DNA of 60,630 nt from an uncultured Granulosicoccaceae bacterium (GTDB lineage: Bacteria > Pseudomonadota > Gammaproteobacteria > Granulosicoccales > Granulosicoccaceae), in assembly GCA_938041955.1 (NCBI GenBank), contig CALISD010000020.1:1-60630 (forward strand). The letters run 5' to 3'. Each line of letters starts with the position of its first letter. Within the stretch, counting starts at the first letter, position 1. Below, one piece after another: positions 44,664 to 51,687 of the stretch. The notes under the pieces were generated by a model. The model was not told the DNA's origin, did not search any database, and worked only from the letters and a program-made list of their open reading frames with translations. The translations under genes and the position numbers were made by a program.

Positions 44664-44676
44664 TCACCGGTAGTGA
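44664..44676. promoter_or_regulatory. LysR-type T-N11-A palindrome between otnK and the Qor-like gene
   Basis: TCACCGGTAGTGA, inside the wider inverted repeat TATCAC-cggta-GTGATA (44662-44678), fits the LTTR T-N11-A box. It lies in the 157-bp divergent region. The LysR gene at 45760 is the natural candidate regulator. Confidence 0.5.
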
Positions 44677-44734
44677 TAAGATAAAGCATCGAAATTGAGG
44701 CACGGCAGCGTGCATCGCAACAGAGCTCGTTAAA

Positions 44735-45718
44735 ATGAAAGCAATTAATCTTAAAGGGTTTGGTGGTGTTGAAAATCTCTTTCTTGATGAAATAGATAAG
44801 CCTGCGCCAGGGCCCCATCAGATCCTGATAAAGGTGCATGCAAGCTCAGTCAATCGACCTGATATTGTCCAGCGTGAAGGAAACTACCCTCCGCCCAAAG
44901 GTGATTCTGAGGTTCTGGGGCTTGAGGTTGCCGGTACTGTAGAGTCGGTAGGTGACGGCCTTTCACGCCATCAGGTGGGTGACCGGGTATTTGCGCTCGT
45001 CGGTGGCGGTGGTTACGCAGAATACGCAGTTGCCTATGAAGGCCATGCTATGCCGATACCGGAAAATCTCAGTTTTGCCCAGGCGGCTTGTATTTGTGAG
45101 ACTTACATCACCGCGTATTTAAATGCGGTAGTGCTTGCTGAGGCCAAAGCCGAAGATACCTTCTTGTTACACGGTGGCGGTGGTGGCGTTAACACCGCTG
45201 CTATTCAAGTTTGCAAAGCCTTATTCCCCAAGAGCACGGTGATGGTGACTGCTTCAACTGGAAAAGTAGAGCGTGTTAAGGCGCTCGGTGTGGATCATGT
45301 GATCGACTACAAAACCCGATCGTTTGCAGAAGAAATTAAAACACTCACTGACGGGCGCGGCGTTGACGTGATCCTGGATCATATAGGTGCGGCGTATTTA
45401 AAAGATAATATGAAAAGCCTGGCGCTTGGTGGCCGACTGGTGGTTATCGGTTTAATGGGCGGAATTAAAGCAGAATTGAACCTCGCCACCATGATGGTTA
45501 AGCGACAAAAGATTATCGGATCAGTGCTTCGATCAAGACCAGTGCCTGAAAAATCGGCAATCATTGCCGACTTTGAAAATAATGTCATGCCGTTCTTTGA
45601 CGATCAAACTATTGCTCCTTTGATCTCTGATGTGTTTCCACTCAGCCAGGCGGCAGATGCGCATCGAGCTATGGAGCTGGGAACCCACTTCGGAAAAATT
45701 GTGCTTGAGGTTCAATAG
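44735..45718 (+). CDS. NAD(P)H:quinone oxidoreductase-like zinc-independent MDR protein
   Basis: The 327-residue protein belongs to the medium-chain dehydrogenase/reductase family, quinone oxidoreductase (Qor/PIG3) branch. It has HASSVNRPDIVQREGNYPPP (about residues 32-51), LLHGGGGGVNTAA as the nucleotide-binding turn, and no Cys/His zinc set. PIG3-like enzymes reduce quinones with NADPH. A LysR gene follows at 42 bp, so the two may be co-transcribed. The gene may protect against quinone stress; this is inference. Confidence 0.9.
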   Translation: MKAINLKGFGGVENLFLDEIDKPAPGPHQILIKVHASSVNRPDIVQREGNYPPPKGDSEVLGLEVAGTVESVGDGLSRHQVGDRVFALVGGGGYAEYAVAYEGHAMPIPENLSFAQAACICETYITAYLNAVVLAEAKAEDTFLLHGGGGGVNTAAIQVCKALFPKSTVMVTASTGKVERVKALGVDHVIDYKTRSFAEEIKTLTDGRGVDVILDHIGAAYLKDNMKSLALGGRLVVIGLMGGIKAELNLATMMVKRQKIIGSVLRSRPVPEKSAIIADFENNVMPFFDDQTIAPLISDVFPLSQAADAHRAMELGTHFGKIVLEVQ

Positions 45719-45759
45719 TGAGTTTTTGTATTTGCGGTGTGAAAGTGATGGTCACCTAG

Positions 45760-46650
45760 GTGGGACGATACCCTGAAATACGTGATTTGCAGTTGTTGCT
45801 TGCTCTGTCGCAAAGAAAGCATTTCACTCGTGCGGCATCGGACTGTGGCATATCACAGCCAGCTTTCTCTGCACGCATTCACCAATTGGAAAAACAATTG
45901 GGCGTACCGATCGTTCGTAGAGGCAACAAGTTTTTAGGCTTTACCAAGGAAGGTGAGCTTGCACTTAAGTGGGCTAGAAAAGTAATTACTGATGCAGAAG
46001 GCATGCGTCAGGACATAGAAAATGCACGGGGAGATCTACGAGGTGTGCTTGCTCTGGGTGTTGTACCCACAGCGTTGCCCTACGCAGCCTCCGTGTCTAC
46101 AGCACTTCGTGCTCGCCATGAACACTTAACTATCCAGATTCAATCGCTAAGCTCCACACAGATTACCCGTGCACTGCATGAGTTCGCTATTGACGCAGGC
46201 ATTACCTACGGTGATGAGAAAGACAGTTCTTTAAGATTTGATAGTGTTTATCAAGAGCACTACGTGTTGTTATCACCGTTGCATCTGGCGCCACGAACCA
46301 AAGGCACCGCGAGTTGGGCTGAAGCCGCAGAACTGCCGTTGTGTTTGCTAAGTAAAGATATGCGCTTCAGACAGATTGTTGATGAAGTATTTCAACTGGC
46401 CGGTGTGATGCCGGAGCCTGTGATGGAGACCAATGCGTTTACAGCGGCCATGGTGCAGGTAAGTAATGGCTCTGCTGCGACTATCGCGCCGCAGAAGTTG
46501 GTTGATAGTTTATTCCTGGATCAAAACTCGATCAGTCTTAAGCTTGAAAATCCCTCGGTTGAAAAAACGATCGGGCTGGCAACGCTTGATCACAAGCCGG
46601 CGCTTCCGGCGATTGATGCACTTCGGGATGTGATTGGGTTGTCTAGCTAA
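45760..46650 (+). CDS. LysR family transcriptional regulator
   Basis: The 296-residue regulator has an N-terminal helix-turn-helix (FTRAASDCGISQPAFSARIHQLEKQLG, shown only in part) at about residues 19-45 and a C-terminal inducer-binding domain. The GTG start at 45760 directly follows an in-frame stop at 45757, so no other start exists upstream. It may act on the divergent otnK/Qor-like region. The inducer is unknown. Confidence 0.9.
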   Translation: MGRYPEIRDLQLLLALSQRKHFTRAASDCGISQPAFSARIHQLEKQLGVPIVRRGNKFLGFTKEGELALKWARKVITDAEGMRQDIENARGDLRGVLALGVVPTALPYAASVSTALRARHEHLTIQIQSLSSTQITRALHEFAIDAGITYGDEKDSSLRFDSVYQEHYVLLSPLHLAPRTKGTASWAEAAELPLCLLSKDMRFRQIVDEVFQLAGVMPEPVMETNAFTAAMVQVSNGSAATIAPQKLVDSLFLDQNSISLKLENPSVEKTIGLATLDHKPALPAIDALRDVIGLSS

Positions 46651-46762
46651 ACTGCTGCCAGCGCTTAGTTGATGAGTCTGGCTCCTGCAAAAAAAGCGAT
46701 AAATTGACAGCGGGTGTGTTGGCTGGTAGTACTCTCTGGATACATTTATACAAGGCGTTCCC

Positions 46763-47401
46763 ATGCATTCTCAGCCCCTTCGTTTAATACCCGTTGTAGT
46801 TGCCGTAGTTCTCGGATTGTTGTTGTCGGGGCGCGCCTTTGCAGAGCCGGTAAAATTTAAGCTTATACCCACACAATTCATTGCTGCCCTTGGGGATCCG
46901 AATGCGACTGATGGCACCGGCGCTGAGACCTGGGGCTTGTGGACATCTGACCCGGGCCCCAAGGGTGTCTGGCTGCGACTTTTCCCTGTATTGAAGGCCT
47001 CTGGTGGATACGGGCCGGGCAATTGGAAGTTTAATCAAAACGATTGGTGGCTCGATGAAAACGGGCTCATTATGGAGCCGCCGGAGTTCCCGATGCCCGC
47101 TGGCAAATATCTGGTCACCGGTGAGCGTGAAGTGACCACAATGCTAACCGTGCACCCGAAGGATGCGAATGGAGCGCAACGATGGGAGCTGGCAGATGGC
47201 GCGAAGCTACATCAGGTCACACACCTGCCGTGTCGCTCAGCGCGTTATACGCCGGCTGCAGATGGCGGGTCATGTTCACCGGCAAGTGCCGATAAATCCA
47301 GGTTTAAAGTCGCACCCGGCAGCGAAATGCCGGAAGTACGCGGGTGTTTGAAGCAAGACTACGCTGTGCTTATTGTGATTGGTGTTCCAGTCGATTCGTA
47401 A
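46763..47401 (+). CDS. Secreted protein of unknown function
   Basis: The 212-residue product starts with a clear signal peptide (LIPVVVAVVLGLLLSGRAFA, cleavage at about residue 27). Its body contains KLIPTQFIAALGDPNATDG, WGLWTSDPGPKGVWLRLF and several Cys residues (HLPCRSARY, GGSCSPA, GCLKQ), which suggests disulfides. I do not recognise a characterised family. It is convergent with the copper radical oxidase gene and follows LysR on the same strand. A role at the surface is likely; nothing more can be said. Confidence 0.75.
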   Translation: MHSQPLRLIPVVVAVVLGLLLSGRAFAEPVKFKLIPTQFIAALGDPNATDGTGAETWGLWTSDPGPKGVWLRLFPVLKASGGYGPGNWKFNQNDWWLDENGLIMEPPEFPMPAGKYLVTGEREVTTMLTVHPKDANGAQRWELADGAKLHQVTHLPCRSARYTPAADGGSCSPASADKSRFKVAPGSEMPEVRGCLKQDYAVLIVIGVPVDS

Positions 47402-47439
47402 GCATGGTGTTTGTCGATTACTTTTTTAGTTATACACGA

Positions 47440-49506
47440 TTAGCGATGTAACGCGCCGGAGCGGTTGCTGTAGCGTCGCAGAATTGCCACACCAAGCAGG
47501 CTGAAACAAAACCCGATTCCGAGTGCCCCGCCGTTTCTGCCGACCACGATAGTCGACGGTTTCAGCGTCGGTTGTATTGCGCTGGGGTCTGCCTCTGTAC
47601 TGAGATTGGCTATCAGATTGTAGGGAGTCTCACCTTTTCCTTCTACTGTGATCGTCCATCGTGTTGCTGTCTGATTTGATAACCGACATTCAAGTACGTC
47701 TGTTGAGCGCTTATCGCATTCAGCAGTGGCTGAATCGTTTTGTGAATTACCGGTGATTTTTACGTGCAACTCACCGCTTAGATCAGAAACGTTGACGACC
47801 AGAACTTTGTCTTGATTTCCTGATTCTATGACGTATTCATCAACCTCATTAGGGCGTATTGAGTTCGTCACCTGGGTTCCCGAACTCAGTAGTGGTTGTC
47901 CGACCTTAACCATCTTCGCTACCGATGGCACGCCGCTGTCATTGACAACGATAAGCATATAATAACCGGGAGGTGCGATGTTTCTGTTGTCAGGTGAGGT
48001 GACTTGCAGCGTGTTGCCTGTGGCGGTATAAGCCAGTGGTACCAGTCGTTGATCCTGATTTTGCGAGTGGGTGACAGAGCCGGGTTTTATCAGGTGTACT
48101 TTAGTAATGGTGCCTGACTGGTTTGTCGTTACCGGGTAGGTGGTTGCGTAGTCCATTGTTTGTGGAAATGTTGTAATTGCCGGTCGTGTAGCCAGCGTGC
48201 TGCCGCTTGAAAACAAATACGGTGGTGAAAAAATTTCGGCATTTTGCTCTTCATAGCCGATCTCGTTGCATGTACCGCAGTAGCCACCGCCGGCGGACAG
48301 CACCCGACCATCTGGCAAGAGCAGCGCGATGGAATGATATTGCCGGTCAACCTGCATATCGTTAACCGGTTGCCATATGCCGGTTTGAGGCGACCATATC
48401 TCTGGTTGGTAAACACCCGCATCCACACTGACAAGCGCTGCACCATCGGTATTGCCACCGGTGGCTAAAACGCTGCCGTCAGCCAAAATAGTCAGGTTGT
48501 GTTGCGTTCGGCCAAATGCCATGGCGCCGGTATCTGTGGTCTGCTGGGTGGCTGTATCGATAACCACTGATGACTTATATGAAGGCGCCCCTCCGTCTTT
48601 TATGGTTCCGCCCGATACCAGCACTTTGCCAATGTCAAACATGGCGTAGCTGCCATAGCGTCGCTCTGCAAAATCATCACGGCGCTGGCCTAGTGTGAGA
48701 CTACCGCTTCCGGCAGGATCAATGGTTGTCAGGGTGTTCTGGGGACCAAAAGACATGACATTGCCCTCTGGTGTTGCCTGCATCCATTGGTAGTCGATAG
48801 ACATTCCGGGTGATTCGGTTATGCCAAGCGTGCGCCAGGTTTCATTGAGTTGAAACACCTCGGCGATCGGGGTCGGATAGTATCTGCCGGCGTAGGTGAG
48901 CATTTCACCATTGGCCAGTGCGGCCACCGAAGCATACCAGCGTGGTGCTGCCATATTCTCTACCTGGCGCCAGGTGTTGGTATCCGGGTCGTATATATTG
49001 GTGTTTGACAGAGGTGCATTAGCGCCATTGGTGCCGCTGTCGCCGCCAGCAAAAAGCACCCTGCCGTCCCAGAGCTGGGCGGACCCGGCGCAGAACAAGT
49101 CTCCGTTGGTATCGTTGATTGTCGGTATGTGCAAGTTGGTTTGCGGATCCCACAATGACACACGTGTGGTGAACACACCGGCGGTGTGGGGATCTTCGTC
49201 AAAATCGTCGGGGGTAGCGTCCCAGGCCAATACCTTACCGTTCGGTAGCAGGTTTGCGTGTACGGCGATCAAGGGCCATGACGATACATCGGACCATTGG
49301 CCAAACTGGGCGGGTTGGCCAAGGTTCGTTTCGGCAGCGCGAATGGTGCGCGGCATATAGGGTTGCGTGAACGGTTCCGCATTGCGAAAAGTGTCGCGTG
49401 CCCCTGTATCGTCATGATTCCCGTCAGCAATAACATCGATGGCGGGAATGGCGAGAATAACGACGGTGCATGCAGCTTTTATGGCTTTATTAGTCAATGC
49501 AATCAA
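47440..49506 (-). CDS. Galactose-oxidase-like copper radical oxidase
   Basis: The 688-residue exported protein has a signal segment (residues about 8-27), a kelch-type beta-propeller and a DUF1929 domain. All five active-site residues of fungal galactose oxidase are present: C139 (LFCAGSAQLW) and Y191 (RWYASV) for the thioether radical, Y390/H391 (RQYHSIALLLPDGRV) and H480 (SVTHSQNQDQR) as copper ligands. The Trp that stacks on the cofactor (W290 in the fungal enzyme) aligns with Y209. A C-terminal pre-peptidase-like domain (about 540-650) is followed by a Gly-Gly/hydrophobic/Arg-Arg tail. The likely reaction is oxidation of a primary alcohol or aldehyde to aldehyde or acid, with H2O2 released. 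The substrate is unknown. Confidence 0.88.
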   Translation of the reverse strand: MIALTNKAIKAACTVVILAIPAIDVIADGNHDDTGARDTFRNAEPFTQPYMPRTIRAAETNLGQPAQFGQWSDVSSWPLIAVHANLLPNGKVLAWDATPDDFDEDPHTAGVFTTRVSLWDPQTNLHIPTINDTNGDLFCAGSAQLWDGRVLFAGGDSGTNGANAPLSNTNIYDPDTNTWRQVENMAAPRWYASVAALANGEMLTYAGRYYPTPIAEVFQLNETWRTLGITESPGMSIDYQWMQATPEGNVMSFGPQNTLTTIDPAGSGSLTLGQRRDDFAERRYGSYAMFDIGKVLVSGGTIKDGGAPSYKSSVVIDTATQQTTDTGAMAFGRTQHNLTILADGSVLATGGNTDGAALVSVDAGVYQPEIWSPQTGIWQPVNDMQVDRQYHSIALLLPDGRVLSAGGGYCGTCNEIGYEEQNAEIFSPPYLFSSGSTLATRPAITTFPQTMDYATTYPVTTNQSGTITKVHLIKPGSVTHSQNQDQRLVPLAYTATGNTLQVTSPDNRNIAPPGYYMLIVVNDSGVPSVAKMVKVGQPLLSSGTQVTNSIRPNEVDEYVIESGNQDKVLVVNVSDLSGELHVKITGNSQNDSATAECDKRSTDVLECRLSNQTATRWTITVEGKGETPYNLIANLSTEADPSAIQPTLKPSTIVVGRNGGALGIGFCFSLLGVAILRRYSNRSGALHR

Positions 49507-49992
49507 TTGATTTGTCTTGCCCAGAGTTAAAGTGAGTGGTTATTGGCGGCAAAAGTGGACGCTACTAAGATGATGGCCGCGCTTATTTTTTGATAGAAAT
49601 GGTTAATTATATCAATTACTTATAAAATTCCAAGCTTTCCTTTTTTGCTCATACGTCCTAACGGTGTAACCAGCCAGCATAAAGTTGTTCCATGACGCAA
49701 ACTTCAATGGGTTAGTAGGAAACCCCGATTCAGGAAGGCGGTAACGAGATGCTTTTCTGTGTAGATTAGGAAACGGGAACAATTTCTAAGCCAAGTGTCA
49801 CGGGCACTGGCGGTGGGCAATCAATGCGTAGCGTGCAGGTGAAGACAACAGCCGAAATTCCATCATAGTCAAAACAAATCGCTACATAGAAAAATGCGAT
49901 TTGTTTTTATTGTCTATGTGCTGTCAAATACTGTGTGGTCAAGTCAATTGACAAAAATCAGTGTTTCCCATCTACAGAATTCAGGAAAAAAC
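49507..49992. other. 486-bp promoter region before the formate dehydrogenase genes
   Basis: AT-rich near the left end, no coding frame with protein character. I looked for a molybdenum-cofactor riboswitch-like fold and found no clear match. The fds promoter and the copper radical oxidase promoter are presumably here. Confidence 0.4.
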
Positions 49993-51684
49993 ATGGCAGT
50001 AGCAGAACCGAAAGCGGGGGTCTGGAAATCCGGCCGCGGCAAGGGTCGTGTAACCCCGAAAGGTCGGCAACTTGATGATGCTGCGCTGGTTGAGGTTCTT
50101 GAGCTTCTGGGTGATAAGCCTCGCAGTGCCGATTTGCTGATCGAGCACTTGCACCTGATTCAAGACAAATACGGTCATTTATCTTCTGCCCATTTGTACG
50201 CCCTGGCGCATGAGATGCGATTGTCTCAGGCTGAAGTGCAGGAAGTGGCTTCTTTCTATGCCCACTTTGATGTGATTGCAGAAGGCGAGGCGCCACCACC
50301 AGCGACCACGATAAGAGTGTGTGATTCGCTTGCCTGTGAATTGGCAGGTGCCCAGCAGCTACTTAAAGCATTGAAAGATGGAATGGATCCTTCAGAGGTC
50401 CGGGTGTTGCGTGCGCCGTGTATGGGTCGATGCGATACCGCACCGACGCTCGAGATTGGCCATCGTCATATTGATCACGCCACAGTCGAACTGGTTAATG
50501 ATGCGATTGCCAAAAAAGACACTCACGCACGGATGCCTGATTATGAAAAGTTCAAAGCTTATAAAGCAACAGGTGGCTATGCAGAGCTTGAGGCACTGCG
50601 CGGCGGTAAACTCGTAGCCGATCAAGTGCAAGATAAGATTAACTCATCCGGCTTACGTGGCCTGGGTGGCGCCGGTTTCCCGTCAGGTAAAAAGTGGTCA
50701 TTTGTACGTGCTGAAAAAGGTCCGCGTTATTTGGCGGTTAACGGAGACGAAGGTGAGCCAGGTACTTTCAAAGATCGGTATTATCTGGAAAGAACCCCTC
50801 ATCTTTTCTTAGAGGGCATGTTGATCGCGGCATGGGCGGTTGATGCCAGTCGCTGTTACATTTATATGCGTGATGAATATCCTGCGGTGTTAAAAATACT
50901 TAACGATGAGATTGCAGAACTCGAGTCTGCAGGTCTTGTCGATAAAGGCTACATCGAGTTAAGGCGCGGAGCAGGTGCGTATATCTGTGGCGAAGAAAGC
51001 GCCATGATCGAATCCATTGAAGGTAAGCGCGGCTTGCCACGCCACAGACCTCCTTATGTTGCACAAGTGGGCGTGTTTGGCAGGCCTACATTGGTTCACA
51101 ACATTGAGACTCTGCACTGGGTCGCGAGAATCTGCAGAGAAGGGCCTGAGATTCTTAGCTCGACTGAGAAAAACGGTCGTACCGGACTACGATCGTTTTC
51201 AATGTCCGGGCGGGTTAAAAACCCGGGTGTCTATTTACTTGCCGCCGGCTCTACCATTATGGATTTGATAAAAGCCTGTGGTGGAATGGCAGACGGGCAT
51301 GCCTTTAAAGCTTACCAACCCGGTGGTCCGTCAGCGGGAATTCTGCCTGCTGCAATGAATGATATCCCGATGGACTTTGATACTTTGCAGCCTCACGGTT
51401 CGTTTATCGGCTCTGCCGCGATTGTTATATTGTCTGATAAAGACAGCGTTAAAGACGCAGCGCTTAATATGCTTCGGTTCTTTGAAGACGAGAGTTGTGG
51501 TCAATGTACACCGTGTCGCGTGGGTTGTGAAAAAGCTGTGAAGTTAATGGAAAAAGATAAATGGGATCAACCCCTCCTTGAAGAGTTATGTCATGTGATG
51601 GTGGATGCCTCTATCTGTGGTCTGGGGCAGGCAGCTCCCAACCCGATACTGCTAACAATGAAACATTTTCCGGACGAGGTATAG
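49993..51684 (+). CDS. NAD-dependent formate dehydrogenase, fused FdsG-FdsB (NuoE-NuoF-like) subunit
   Basis: The 563-residue protein joins a NuoE/FdsG-like [2Fe-2S] domain (C110, C115, C143, C147 in CDSLAC and CMGRC) to a NuoF/FdsB-like diaphorase. The latter has FMN and NADH loops (GLRGLGGAGFPSGKKW and GAGAYICGEESAMI) and a 4Fe-4S cluster (SCGQCTPCRVGC). It passes electrons from the catalytic subunit to NAD+. ATG 49993 is preferred because AGGA lies just upstream, although the frame is open to 49894. It overlaps or abuts fdsA (three bases apart), so the two form an operon. Confidence 0.93.
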   Translation: MAVAEPKAGVWKSGRGKGRVTPKGRQLDDAALVEVLELLGDKPRSADLLIEHLHLIQDKYGHLSSAHLYALAHEMRLSQAEVQEVASFYAHFDVIAEGEAPPPATTIRVCDSLACELAGAQQLLKALKDGMDPSEVRVLRAPCMGRCDTAPTLEIGHRHIDHATVELVNDAIAKKDTHARMPDYEKFKAYKATGGYAELEALRGGKLVADQVQDKINSSGLRGLGGAGFPSGKKWSFVRAEKGPRYLAVNGDEGEPGTFKDRYYLERTPHLFLEGMLIAAWAVDASRCYIYMRDEYPAVLKILNDEIAELESAGLVDKGYIELRRGAGAYICGEESAMIESIEGKRGLPRHRPPYVAQVGVFGRPTLVHNIETLHWVARICREGPEILSSTEKNGRTGLRSFSMSGRVKNPGVYLLAAGSTIMDLIKACGGMADGHAFKAYQPGGPSAGILPAAMNDIPMDFDTLQPHGSFIGSAAIVILSDKDSVKDAALNMLRFFEDESCGQCTPCRVGCEKAVKLMEKDKWDQPLLEELCHVMVDASICGLGQAAPNPILLTMKHFPDEV

Positions 51685-51687
51685 GCG

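Noticed and set aside
49507..49992. Molybdenum-cofactor riboswitch before the formate dehydrogenase genes
   Set aside because: I could not build the conserved stems of the known aptamer; a covariance-model search would settle it.
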